Part shown: in pieces, positions 31,457 to 42,392 of the stretch
Position numbering within the stretch: position 1 is the stretch's first letter
How the letters are laid out: each line of letters begins with the position of its first letter
Origin: Blepharisma japonicum
Lineage: Eukaryota; Ciliophora; Heterotrichea; Heterotrichida; Blepharismidae
Direction: 5' to 3'
NCBI GenBank assembly: GCA_949751835.1
Contig: CATKHK010000027.1
Coordinates: 124,001-188,000 of the forward strand
DNA: 64,000 bases
Notes under the pieces: model-generated
Databases searched by the model: none
Told to the model about the DNA's origin: nothing
The model's input: the letters and a program-made list of their open reading frames with translations, nothing else
Position numbers and translations under genes: made by a program

Positions 31457-32455
31457 TTATTTACGTCCAAAATGAAGTCCCTTCTCATCTTGATCTCTAT
31501 AATTAAAAGGCACTAGCCACCAGTACCAGTTTTTCCCAAGTGCCTCCTTCAAGTTATTCCAAGCCCCTTTATCGAAAGGTGATACTTTGTATTCCTGTAC
31601 CTTTTGCTTCTTTTTTTCACAATATTCGATTGTGGTATAATTTTGTATCATAAGTCTTATATGGAAAATACAAAATCCAATAACTGCAATCCCGAGCATT
31701 AATATCAAAGAATAGCAGAGGACCACAAAAAAGCATAGTGCTGCTGACGATTCAGAATCATTAAGCACTACTACGACTGTTTCCCAAAACGTCGATATAA
31801 AAATAGCTAAAGCAACAGCTCCATAAAAAACTATCAAGAAAAAATATTTATAGTTGAAGTATCCGACGCAGTTCGCTATTCAGTTGCAATGGTGGTCCAT
31901 TTTCAAGTTGCATCTTTCACACTGTTTACAATGATGAGTCCTGTCTGGCTTTCTCATAGTGCAACGTGCACAAGTTCTAATTGACCCGTCTTTTCTTTTT
32001 TCAATCAAAACGACGCTTTCTGAGGAGGACTCGTCGTTTTCATCATCAGGAATATCCCATTCTCTTTCTCGAGGGATTTGGCCTGGATCTGTTTTTAACG
32101 CTCGATAGTGGCTTACCAATATCCAGAAGATGCACCATGTAACTAAGGTAAAAAAAATCCACCCGCGGGTTTCTGCATTTGTTTTTTCACTGTCGCTGTG
32201 TCAGTAATAGAGCTCTGGCCTGTCATCTGTGTCGCCTACTAAAGGGTAAATATAAAAAATCAGATAAATGATATATCCACCGATAACTAAACCTAAAAGG
32301 ACGACTACTGGGAGATATATGGCGATGTAGAGAAAAATCGTTAGTAGTCGCTGCTTGAAGTCAGCTTCAGACCATGGTGGCAAGTTATTTTTCAGTTCTT
32401 GCTCGCTGTCTTCAAAAGCTCGGGTTAAATGCTGGGAAGATGGAGTTTCTGCCAT
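31457..32455 (-). CDS. DHHC-type protein S-palmitoyltransferase
   Basis: 332 residues, read through two TGA Trp codons, one of which completes the core motif MDHHCNW. The Cys-rich domain (CARCTMRKPDRTHHCKQCER) sits between two pairs of membrane segments (about 38-70 and 95-115 before it; about 205-225 and 240-265 after it). The following NCVGYFNYKYF is typical. The enzyme transfers palmitate from CoA via the DHHC Cys to substrate cysteines at Golgi, ER or plasma membrane. The C-terminal tail is short. Start ATG at 32455. Confidence 0.93.
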
Positions 32456-32885
32456 TGTTCTATCCGTTTATTGAAAAATTGAAATCATCGAAGAGATTAG
32501 TGTAAGGGGATTAGCGATTTAGGAGAGATTTTTAGGGTTTTAAGTTTATAGAGATTTAGCGCAGATTTGATGGAATAAGCGAGGGCAGTTAAATTTATGT
32601 TAAAATTTATGTGGATATTTAGATTTTTATTTGTTGAATTTTTTTAGAATTTTGATATTGGAATTGCAGATTTTAACAACCAAAAATGCGTGAAATTAGA
32701 TATCAAGTAATCCTTGAAAATTGATTGCAATAGATCATGAATTAAATTAATTCTTAGTATTTTAAGTGATGATATCTAATAAAAATATCCTGCATTTAAA
32801 TTATTATTGGAAATATAATTAATAGCCTAGAAGGACAAATTATCTAAAGTATAATAAACTTTCATCAAAAGAAAATTATATAAAT
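32456..32885. other. AT-rich divergent intergenic region
   Basis: About 430 bp between divergent genes; nothing recognised. Confidence 0.5.
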
Positions 32886-33203
32886 ATGAGTTGGCAAACC
32901 AAGATTGCTTCAAAACTGAGAGAAATAAGATTTATCTGCTGTCAAGCATCAGGTCACAGCGCAGGTGTTAGAAGCTTCATCAATACTAATTATCAAAGCG
33001 TGAAAGATGCAGCACCAAGATTTCCTTTCATTGTCAGAGAATGCGAAAATGCCATCCCTCTCATTATTGCAAGATATGACTTTGGAGTTGAAAGAAAAGT
33101 AGTTGCCGAGAATCTAAGTGAGGCAGAAGTTAAGCAAGCTGTTGAGGATTTGATAAACCAAGCAGATTCCATCAACTCTCATAGATTTCTTAATAAAGCT
33201 TAA
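32886..33203 (+). CDS. NDUFA2: Mitochondrial complex I subunit NDUFA2 (B8)
   Basis: 105 residues, about the usual length. The thioredoxin-like fold of the family is recognisable by KLREIRFICCQASGHSAGVR (human LREIRIHLCQRSPGSQGVR), FPFIVRECENAIPLIIARYD and FGVERKV. NDUFA2 is an accessory subunit on the peripheral arm of complex I. The two cysteines here are adjacent (ICCQ) and not the human spacing. Confidence 0.93.
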   Translation: MSWQTKIASKLREIRFICCQASGHSAGVRSFINTNYQSVKDAAPRFPFIVRECENAIPLIIARYDFGVERKVVAENLSEAEVKQAVEDLINQADSINSHRFLNKA

Positions 33204-33609
33204 TTTATAGGCTGATTCTCAAAGATAATCTTGCTAGGTTCATACTAATTTTGGTAAGGCAATCTCTAATCTAATCCTGGAAAATTTCCCAGATTCTAAA
33301 AATTTCTTTAGTGATAACCTTTTAATAAAACATTATGCAAAAATTTCATTATTATTTAAGCTCCGCTCTATAACACTGATATCTATCCCATTCCGAATCA
33401 CAGCATAGACTCGCAAATAAACATATTTAATTTTCTTTTTTAGGCGTTGAAACCGCATATTTTCATATAAATCTATCGGATATCTGGTGAATAAATAAAA
33501 GTTACTATGACAACTCTTTTTTCCTTTATTACTGAAATTATAACTTAAGCTCCATCTGAAGCTATCTTTTTTGCAGATTTATATTTTAATACGTCATAAT
33601 ATTAGCTAA
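33204..33609. other. AT-rich intergenic region
   Basis: About 405 bp between two plus-strand genes; nothing recognised. Confidence 0.5.
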
Positions 33610-34587
33610 ATGGGAGATTCTGAAAAGCTCGTGGTTTATTACTCCTGCTTTAACTATGAAGTTGACCCTCAAGAATTCCCCCAACTCCAATCCTTCAGAT
33701 ATTCATTGCTGTCCTTACTTGGCGAAGACTGGCTCCAATCTCTACAAAGAGAACTTGAATTTTTGAATATCAGGCTGGCGAAATATTCACTTGAAGTCTT
33801 GATTGAAATTTTCCTCAGCATAATTCAGAAATACCATAGTATTGATTTTGCTAGTTTTAAGCAAACTTTTAAGGATGAGCTTTCGTTAAATTCAGTTTGG
33901 ACTGACAAAAACCAGGAATGCGCCTATCTTGAGTCACTGCTGAATGAATTTTTTATAGCGGCAATGTCTCAGCCTAATGATATTGAGTTAAATAGATATG
34001 AATTTAAAGTCTTGCCAAGTGCTAGAGTCAAGTCGCAGCTTCAGCCACTTGTAGTTGCCCAAGAAGACGTGCAAAATTTTGCCTCCAGAGTTTGTAAAGT
34101 ATTGAGAAGGGCAAGTTTACCACTTGAAGCTATAATTGGTCCAGAAATGCTAGCTTCATTATCAAATTATATAGATAGTCTTTCTAATCGAGTGCTTTCT
34201 ACTTTTCAAGTAACAAGTCAAGTTGTTACGAATATTATCGAAGTAAGCCCTTTCAATATAAACGTAAAAGTAAGAGTGATCCAACCTGCCCGAGATTTTT
34301 ATAACAAAGCCATTGAAATTTGAATATCTCTTAACGAGCAACTCAACTCTACAGATTTTGTCTTGTCTGTCAAGGCAAAAATGGGCTCTTGTTGGACTGA
34401 AAAATTACTGAATCCAGCCCTACATTTTTATCAAATTGCAAGTGAGGAATGGATAAAATCCAAAGGTATTGGAATCGACTATTTTACTAGAAGGGTCAAT
34501 GAAAGGCTATGGGAAATGTGGCGACAGTCAATTATTGAAGCTTCTAAATCCTTCCAAGAGCATATGATTCCAAAAACGATAATTTAA
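33610..34587 (+). CDS. Unrecognised helical protein
   Basis: 325 residues, one TGA Trp (34321). Mostly amphipathic helices (SLQRELEFLNIRLAKYSLEV, VKSQLQPLVVAQEDVQNFAS) with several Val/Ile-rich stretches (TFQVTSQVVTNIIEVSPFNI) in the second half, but no clear transmembrane segment and no catalytic motif. The C-terminal third with repeated aromatic/basic helices could be membrane-surface or lipid-droplet associated, which is only a guess. Confidence 0.65.
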
Positions 34588-34629
34588 TGTAACCACATTT
34601 AGCGAATAGATAAATTAACTTAAATTGTG

Positions 34630-35415
34630 TTAAAATGTTATACAGCGGCAACAATGGGAGTCTGAATAGCGATCATCCTCAACTGTAGCGCTGGCTTTAT
34701 TTATTTCAAATATTTTTGTGGTGTCGTCAATTGAATAAAACCGCGTGCTTGCTGAGCTTCGTCTTGATGCAGCTGGACAAACTTCAATGGCTAAGTTTTT
34801 AATCCCTATCAAAGTTAGAGCAATTGCACATAAATACGCAAAATCTCCTTTTAGAAGCAAAAGTTTTTCATTTGACAACTTGACTCCTTTGGCAGAAAAA
34901 AACTCTTCAAGCTCATTTATAGGCTTGATGGTATTTTCCGAGTCTAAAACCTTTAAGTAATCATTGTTGGTTTCGATGAATTGGATTTCATCTTGTTTTT
35001 CTACAACTTCTTCAGGAAGCTTGTAGTAGTCTTCATTAATTTCATGCTCTGACTCATCAGTTAGCAAAGGTAAATTTGCTACAGAGTTGACAACAGGGCC
35101 ATACTCTTTGACTCATTTTTTTATCCCTCCATCCAATATTAGTGGAAGTCTACCAATTGACCGGAGACCGTACCAAATCTTTGAAACGGACTCTAAATTG
35201 CCTTCATCATAGATTATTATTGGAATTTCTTCAGCAAAAGCAAGCTTCTTAAATGTTGAAACAAACTCTTCTGGATCTGATGAGTAGCGTAAAAGGTAGG
35301 AATTTGGTATGTGTATAGGTGTAGTATCAATAAATTTAGCACAATGGATTAGCTGAATTTCATGAGATTTTATTGTTTCAGCTAAGTGAGAAGTTGTGAT
35401 AAAAATTTTATGCAT
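34630..35415 (-). CDS. Rhodanese-like tandem-domain protein lacking the catalytic Cys, with CaaX tail
   Basis: 261 residues, one TGA Trp (35113) in GGIKKW, the family-typical end of the first rhodanese domain (PIIIYDEGN ... SIGRLPLILDGGIKKW). The arrangement follows mercaptopyruvate/thiosulfate sulfurtransferases. The second domain keeps the pattern around the active loop (LLLLKGDFAYLCAIALTLIG), but the nucleophile position of the family YCGxGVTA loop is Lys, so sulfur transfer is unlikely. The acidic linker between the domains is shortened. The last residues, SHCCRCITF, make a prenylation CaaX box (CITF) with adjacent Cys that could be palmitoylated. Inferred: a membrane-tethered pseudoenzyme. 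Confidence 0.65.
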
Positions 35416-35426
35416 AATTATTTTTT
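35416..35426. promoter_or_regulatory. 11-bp spacer between divergent start codons
   Basis: The ATG of the rhodanese-like gene (35415, minus) and that of the kelch-like gene (35427, plus) are separated by 11 A/T-only bases (AATTATTTTTT). Any promoters must lie inside the opposite coding region or be shared. Confidence 0.5.
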
Positions 35427-36918
35427 ATGAAAATGTCTCACTGCTATAAATTTGCATGTGAAAATAAACCAACTTTTTTGTGTCATTGTGTAGCAAAAGG
35501 GTGCTTTATCTGCAAAAATCATTTGTCAGAGCATATTGAAGATTCTTCGGTCTCTCATAATCCAAAATCTTTATATGAAAAGCCTGATGCTGAGAGTAAA
35601 ATTTTAATTTACTCTAAGCTGATGCAAATTAATGAGTCGCTTTGAATTATTGAGCATAGTATTATAAACCAAACTGCAGAATTTATTCAAAAAATTACCA
35701 ATAGGATGAACAGAATTATTGAAAAAATAGATCTGACTAGGAAAGAGTGCACAGATTTAATATTAAAAATAATTGAAACTGAAGAAATATATAATGAGGA
35801 TGGCAAAATTTTTAAAATTATGAAGCTTAGACCAGATCGAGCACTTTTGGAATTTGAGATATTAAGGAAAGAAAATCTTTATTTACCTGAATTAGACAGC
35901 TCTATTATATTGGGAAATAGTTTCCAAACAAGTCTGGATTTGAGTGACTCTATTTTTAGAAACTCAGAAAAAAATAATATGACTGTAAAAAATAATGATT
36001 TTAATGATAAACAGCAAGCACATCAAAATATCACAACTGAAAATAGAGAAAAATATCTTCAAGCGCTTAAGCCATATTTATCACATATAATAGGAACTGA
36101 TTTAAATTTAGAACCATCTTTTTGTGGTAATGAAGAAGTAAAAGACCAAAAAGATGCCAAAAAAATATTTTATTTTAAAGACCATACAAAAATTCTTGTT
36201 TCAATTGATTTATCTACAAATGAAACTTCAGAGAAATTACTATCTATCCCCGAAGAAATGTGTATAACTACATCTATGTGCCTTCTACCTAATAACTCAA
36301 TATTTTGCTATGGGAACTGGCAATTAAATCCACTTAAAAAAAAAGCCATTTTCTGGAATTGCATTTATTATCGATTGTAAGCAAAATGTATCAAGATGCC
36401 AAGATGGTTATCCTTGCATTAATGCTGGTTCAATTTACTACAATGGAGAAATCTATATCTTTGGAGGAAATGATGGAAAAGATCTTGATTTCGTAAGATC
36501 ATTTAATTTAAAAGAAAAAAAATGAATACCAAGAGGATCAATGCTAAGCCCTTCTTCAACATGCTCATGTGAATTTTTTGAGGGTAAAATATATGTTGCT
36601 GGATGAAATCATTCAAAAATTCACACTTTCTGTCCTTATTCAGGATTTCATGATACTTTAGATTTATCTATAGTACAAAGAACTAACAAAGTAATTTTAG
36701 CAAGCGAAGAGAGGCTTTATTTGATAGAGTCAAATGGGGTTATATATGAAAGTGGAGTATGCGATCTTTCAAACTGGATGAGTGTAGGAATTTTTGAAGA
36801 TAAAGGGAGATATTCTAACTCTTATAAGTATGTGTGACAAAGAAATGCATTTTTTATGATATCTGGGGTTTTATTCAAGTTTGATTTTAGTTCAAAGACA
36901 GTTTTAAAATTAAAATAA
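35427..36918 (+). CDS. B-box-like plus kelch-repeat protein, frame broken at a poly-A run
   Basis: The N-terminus has a small Cys/His cluster (FLCHCVAKGCFICKNHLSEH) like a degenerate B-box, then coiled coil, then from about residue 225 kelch-like beta strands: SMCLLPNNSIFCYGN, GSIYYNGEIYIFGGNDGKD, EFFEGKIYVAGWNHS. The frame from 35427 runs to a TAA at 36378. The obvious kelch continuation (PFSGIAFIIDCK ... VSRCQDGYPCINAG) is in another frame and ends at 36918. The switch falls in nine consecutive A (36336-36344); eight would keep one frame of about 496 residues. Consensus error, real frameshift or a rare 19-nt intron (from 36377) are all possible. Several TGA Trp codons. Confidence 0.7.
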
Positions 36919-37260
36919 TATAGAGTATACAATCTAGTATTAAGTTAAAAACATTGAATTTTTTAATTAATATTATGAGTTAAGGAAATCATAAATTGCT
37001 TAAATTTTTAAAGATTCAGTAATAATTATTCACTGATTGCGCCATTCCATCTAAAATCTATTATTTAAAAATGCAAATATAATGGTTTTAATGATAAATT
37101 TTTATTACCACTAAATCAAATTTTCTCTAATATCCTGAGATGACATAAAATATATTACTCTGCAAATAATAATATCGAATGGAAAACTTACCCTATTAAA
37201 TATCCTTATAATTAATGCATCTATAATATACTTTTTTTATAGAGACCGTATATAAATATT
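36919..37260. other. AT-rich intergenic region
   Basis: About 340 bp between two plus-strand genes; nothing recognised. Confidence 0.5.
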
Positions 37261-40200
37261 ATGTCAAATTCCCATGACAATTATTTTTCAATAGCTCCTG
37301 AAAGTCTATCAAATTTATTCGAACCTGATGGGATCCGAAATGGAAAAAGTTTCGAACTTCTATCACAGCTAAACGGAGTATCTGGAATCTGTGAACTCTT
37401 AAAATCAAACGCATCCAAAGGTATAAGCGAAAACCCATCCGAATTATCTAAAAGAGCTCAGCATTTTGGCGACAATCGTCCTCATATATATAATAGAAAA
37501 CCTTTTTGGCGATTTTTGCTCGAGCCACTATCTGACACAGTCCTTCAAATTTTAGTTGTGGCATCAATTGTATCTTTGATTGTAGGAACAATTGAAGATC
37601 CCATAGAAGGCTGATATGAAGGTCTTGCAATTTTAGTTACTGTATGCATCGTAATATTTGTGACTGCCGTCAATGATTACAAAAAAGAAGCCCAATTTAT
37701 TAAGCTGAACCTACAGACTGATCTTTGCAATCTAATTGTGATAAGGGAAGGAAATGAAAAAGAAATCACTTTAAAAGAGCTTTTAGCTGGAGATTTATTA
37801 TGCTTAGCAACTGGAGATATTTTGCAAGGTGATGGGATTTATATAAGAGGGAGTGGGCTAAGTATTGATGAAAGCTCAATTACAGGAGAAAGTAAATTGG
37901 TTAAAAAAGAAGCTTTTCAAGAAGGAGACAAAGCTTATGACTCATTTTTGATTTCTGGAGCAAAAATTATTGAAGGAAGTGGATTGGTGCTTATTTGTGC
38001 AGTAGGGCAGCACTCTGTACTTGGGAGAAATAGAAGAATGATGAATACTTTGGCGGATGAGCCAGAAACCCCGCTCCAAGAGAGATTGACTGTTTTGGCC
38101 ACATTTTTAGGGAAAATTGGATTTTATGCTGGGGTTATCCTTTCTTTTGCATTGCTACTTCATTTATTTATAGGTGCTTGGATTGATGAAAGATGGGGCA
38201 ATCAAGAATGAACAGATCTTGTTGATGCAATTATTCTTGGGATAACTATTATGGTTGTAGCCATCCCTGAAGGGCTTCCTTTAGCTTTGACTTTAGCTAT
38301 GGCTTATTCTATTCTTCGTATGAAAGATGAGCAAATCTTTGTCAAGCACTTAAAAGGCTGCGAAATCATGGGAGCCGCCACCAATATTTTATCAGACAAA
38401 ACAGGAACTCTTACACAAAACATCATGACTGTTACCAAAGCAACACTATTTGGAGAGTCTTTAGAAAAAATTGACTGCTCACAGTTTTCTTCTGACAGCA
38501 TTAACTTGTTAGCAGAATGTATTTCTAGAAACTCAACTGCCTTTATAAGCAATAAAAATCAAAAGCATGATTTGGTAGGAAACAGAACTGAATGCGCTTT
38601 ACTTATGATGCTGACACAATGAGGGTTTGATTACCATACATTTAGAAACCCAGAACACCTTATAGCACAATTTGCGTTTAACCCAAGAACTAAAAGAATG
38701 ACAACTGTATATGATTCAGAGAATGGAGAAGTCATTGTATATTCAAAAGGAGCTGGAGAAGTTATCCTGGATTTTTGTGATGATGAGCTTCTGTGCAACG
38801 GACATACAGAGAAGCTGACAGATGAAAGGAAAAAAATACTTTTGGATATTATTAAAAATTATGCAGATTTAGGCTTAAGAGTTATCACTGTTGCGTATAA
38901 GAAAACTTCTTTGGAAGAACTAGTTACAGAAGCCCCTGAACGGAAAATCAATGAAGAAAAAGCTGAGCAAGGACTAATTTTAATAGGTATGCTAGGAATT
39001 GAAGACCCACTGAGGCCTGAGTCTAAACTATCGGTAGAAAAATGCAAAGTTGCTGGAGTTATTGTCAGAATGGTGACTGGAGATAACTCAGAGACTGCTA
39101 AACGTATAGCAAAAAACTGCGCAATTTTACCACCTGGGATTTTAGATGAAGAAATTGACGATTATGTAATGGAAGGAGCTGTTTTTAGAGAAAAGGTAGG
39201 AGGGCTTGTAACAGTGACTAATGAGGATGGAAAATTAGAAGGGTTTAAGGTTGGAGATCTTGAAGGGTTTAAAAATATCATAGCAAGATTAAGAGTAATT
39301 GCAAGATGCTCATCTGAAGATAAGCTTTTACTTGTGATTGGACTTAGAGCCCTGGGAGAAGTTGTTGGAGTCACAGGAGATGGATCAAATGATGCACCAG
39401 CTTTAAAACATAGTGACATAGGCCTTGCCATGATGTCAGGAACTCCTTTAGCTAAAGAAAGCGCAGATATCATACTTCTTGATGATAACTTTGAAAGTGT
39501 TGTAAATTCTGTAAAATGGGGGAGAAACGTATATGCCTCTATAAGGAAATTTTTGACTTTTCAAATGACATGTAATGCAGTTGCATTAGCTATAAGCATT
39601 ATTGGTGCTGGTACCACTTCTGACTCCCCTCTAAATGCTATACAAATGCTATGGGTTAATCTAATTATGGATGCACTTGCCGCTTTAGCATTGGCAACTG
39701 AGCCTCCAACAGACCAGTTGTTTTTTACAAAACCTTTTGGAAGAAAGGAAAAAATGATAATAAAAGACATGATAGTCTCAATGATTACACAGTCAGCTTA
39801 CCAAATTGGGATTTTATTAGTCATATTATATGAAGGACCATGCCTTTTTGATATTGAAGAAGGATGGGGGCATGATTCATGAAATGAGGAAAATGGGAAA
39901 CATTTTACCCTCATTTTCCATACTTTTGTGATGATGCAAATTTTTAATGAAATTTGTTGCAGAAAATTGTCATTGTCTGAGATAAATATATTTAAGGGGT
40001 TTTTCAATAATAGTATATTTATTGGTATCCTTGTAGTTACTACTGGGGTGCAGTTATTATTGGTTAACTTTGGAGGAAGCTTTGTTAAGTGTACAGCTTT
40101 AAGTCTAAAGCATCATTTGATTTGTGTTGGCTTGGGAGCAGGCTGTATTCTTGTGTCTTTATTTGTTAGATGCATTTATAAACTGTCTGGGAAATCGAAA

Positions 40201-40266
40201 AAGGGCGTAGAAGATGAGAAATATCCTTTGCTTAGGAGTAACTCTAGTAATCATTCTGATTTATAG
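37261..40266 (+). CDS. Plasma-membrane-type Ca2+-transporting P-type ATPase (P2B)
   Basis: 1001 residues, read through four TGA Trp codons. All P-type landmarks are in order: the TGES-like loop (SSITGESKLVKKEAF), PEGLPLALTLAMAYS in membrane segment 4, phosphorylated Asp379 in SDKTGTLTQN, FNPRTKRMTTVY and YSKGAGEVIL in the nucleotide domain, RMVTGDNSETAKRIA, and VTGDGSNDAPALKHSDIG. The pattern PEGLPLALT and the short N-terminus match plasma-membrane calcium pumps. Such pumps export Ca2+ from the cytosol. The C-terminal tail after the last membrane segment is only about 35 residues, with no obvious calmodulin-binding helix, so regulation may differ from the animal enzymes. Confidence 0.93.
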
Positions 40267-41026
40267 TCAAGTAACTAATAATTAAAATTAGATACTAGGA
40301 GACATAAATCAAAAATATTAAAATTTTAAATTTCTAATTAAATGCGCTGTCCAAATCATTTATACGTATTTTATCATTACGACTGTCTATATTCCATCTT
40401 TTTTATGCAATTATCAAGTTCAGCTTAATAATGTGGTACAATATTTGATTAAATAAGTATGTTGCTTTATTAAAATCAGATAATTTTGATTTCAATTCTT
40501 AATTGATAAAATATTGATAAATAATCTCAAAAGAAAAATTAAATAAGTGGTAAATAAAAAGTTTACAAAATGAAAGAACTTCTTTATAAAATCAGCCAAG
40601 TTTATTATTGATTTACCAATTTAGAGACTCTTGAAAAATAGGAATATCCAAATGCTAAAAATATTCAAGGCTACTTAAGGAGATTTGGATTGAATTTATT
40701 AGAAAAATATTTTTGAAAATTTTGACTAATATGTTTGTTACAAATTCTCAAATACTTATTTAAGCCTGAAAATCCAATTAAAAAAGACTTATCATTCAAT
40801 TTTGCATCGATAATTAAATTCTAAGAATATTATTTGTGTCTCCCAATAAGTCCATTGACTAATTAATGATTCTGGAAAATGCGGGTGTCAAAATATAGAT
40901 CCAAATTCTTACAAAGGTTGTTGAATAATTTTATTAATTTGTATTCAGGAGACAAAATTCATTACTTCTCCTCCAATCCACATTAAAAATTTTATCTTTG
41001 AGGTCTGCTCATGCGATTTATAATAA
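40267..41026. other. Intergenic region with a decayed open frame
   Basis: About 760 bp. The left 300 bp are plain AT-rich spacer; 40570-40986 contains the coding-like but interrupted frame listed separately. Confidence 0.45.
40570..40986 (+). pseudogene. Possible gene relic with internal stops
   Basis: One frame starting MKELLYKISQVYYWFTNLET reads as plausible protein (GYLRRFGLNLLEKYFWKFWL, then PENPIKKDLSFNFASIIKF and KMRVSKYRSKFLQRLLNNF) for about 138 codons. It is cut by three internal TAA/TAG, after residues 23, 84 and 98. TGA occurs at Trp-like places. Between the first two stops it stays open for 60 codons in about 75% AT sequence, which is somewhat unlikely by chance. No family recognised; a dying gene is the simplest reading. 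Confidence 0.3.
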
Positions 41027-41380
41027 ATGATGGATTACAAAAGATCATTAAGCAATATTTCAGAAGTTTCTGAACGAAACGAACAAAGTGAGAAATCTAC
41101 ACCCACAAATTGTAGTTCTCAATTTGGCTCCGGCTCCTTTTTTCATCAGGCACTTGTTTCTATCTCGGAAGATGAACAGGATTCTGACTTATCGCCAAGA
41201 TTATTGCCAAGTAAAAACCGTATAAGCAGAAAAGAAAGCAAAGATACAGCAGACGAAACATTGAGGTCAGCTGTATCAAGTAAACGCAAAAGCATGTTTG
41301 GTTCGGACCAGGATTTGGATCAATTGGTATCTTTGCGAATTAATGGAGATAAATGCTCTTGTACATGCATTATGTTTTAA
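41027..41380 (+). CDS. Small Ser-rich protein with C-terminal CaaX motif
   Basis: 117 residues (two in-frame ATGs, 41027 and 41030). Polar and probably disordered, rich in Ser, Asp and Glu (SISEDEQDSDLSPRLL). The C-terminus is KCSCTCIMF: a CaaX box (CIMF) with two further Cys upstream, suitable for prenylation plus palmitoylation and membrane attachment. No domain or family recognised. Confidence 0.65.
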   Translation: MMDYKRSLSNISEVSERNEQSEKSTPTNCSSQFGSGSFFHQALVSISEDEQDSDLSPRLLPSKNRISRKESKDTADETLRSAVSSKRKSMFGSDQDLDQLVSLRINGDKCSCTCIMF

Positions 41381-41558
41381 CTGTATTTAAACAGATTGTG
41401 TAATGAATTCTGCCATATGCTTTAAATAATTCAAAGATAAAAAAAGCCTTAACAATTTCAGATTAATGAAATATTATAGTTTTTTTATTCTGCCTATTTT
41501 AAACCTAATTAGTAAATTTCATAAGAAGATTAGGTTAATTTGATTTTTTATTTAATAC

Positions 41559-42392
41559 ATGGAACCATTCTATGTTAAAAGCGATAGTTTTGCCCCAGCC
41601 CAAAAGAAAACGATAAATGTTGCTGAAGCCTATGATTTAGGGGAATCTTCTCCTGTTACTTCAATTTTTGTTAATAAAGATCCGAAGAAAATTAATGATC
41701 CTCAAGACAAAAATAAAGAAATCTTCGCATCGCCTGAGAGACCAGAATTAACAATGTCGGACCTAGAGCCTTCCTCAACAGAAAGAAACTTACTTGCACT
41801 TGCCAAAAGTTCAAGAGCCAGTGATACTTTTGCACTGTCAAAAACGACTGATGGGAGTTTATTAAAAAGCAAGCTAAGTGTAAGATTTTCAGACACAGAC
41901 CAATCTGGACAGATAACTCCAATATCAATAATTGAAGAAAAAAAATCAACCAAGAGTCTAGATTCCATAGAAAATACTTATGATAATTTAAAACAAAAAG
42001 AAACAAAATTTCTAGAAATTGCAAGGCCTCATTGTCCAACTTGCAGATGTACTTTAGAAAAGCCTGAAAACCAATATGAAAACCAAAAAGCGTCACTTGG
42101 GGTATCTGAAAGAGATTTAAAATATTTGTCAAGCCTTGGGTCTTCATCTTTGCTGAAATCTAATTACCCTGCATATGGGCAATATGAGTCTCCGGTTTTT
42201 CAGAAAATGCAAAGACCATATACTTCTCCAGTAAAGCTGGATAGCCAGAAAACTCCAAGAATCTATATATCGCCTATATATAACCCTGTCACATCTCCAA
42301 GTCATATTTTCCGAGAAAGGCTAAATCGAAGAATTTTATCTTATGAAAAAAATAGTCCAAGTGGTTATAATATGTATCGTAAAACTTATTAG
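41559..42392 (+). CDS. Unrecognised low-complexity protein with CxxCxC cluster
   Basis: 277 residues. The protein is mostly polar and likely disordered (SDLEPSSTERNLLALAKSSR, KLSVRFSDTDQSGQITPISI). It has a C-x2-C-x-C cluster (RPHCPTCRCTLEK) near residue 160 and a Pro/Ser/Tyr-rich C-terminus (RPYTSPVKLDSQKTPRIYIS). No TGA codons and no membrane segment. The C-terminal SP/TP motifs would suit phosphorylation, but no function can be assigned. Confidence 0.65.
   Translation: MEPFYVKSDSFAPAQKKTINVAEAYDLGESSPVTSIFVNKDPKKINDPQDKNKEIFASPERPELTMSDLEPSSTERNLLALAKSSRASDTFALSKTTDGSLLKSKLSVRFSDTDQSGQITPISIIEEKKSTKSLDSIENTYDNLKQKETKFLEIARPHCPTCRCTLEKPENQYENQKASLGVSERDLKYLSSLGSSSLLKSNYPAYGQYESPVFQKMQRPYTSPVKLDSQKTPRIYISPIYNPVTSPSHIFRERLNRRILSYEKNSPSGYNMYRKTY

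Noticed and set aside
36336-36395. 19-nt GT..AG intron as the explanation of the kelch-like frame break
   Set aside because: Not excluded, but its length is outside the 15/16-nt class seen everywhere else and the spliced junction looks less kelch-like than the frame obtained with one A fewer.
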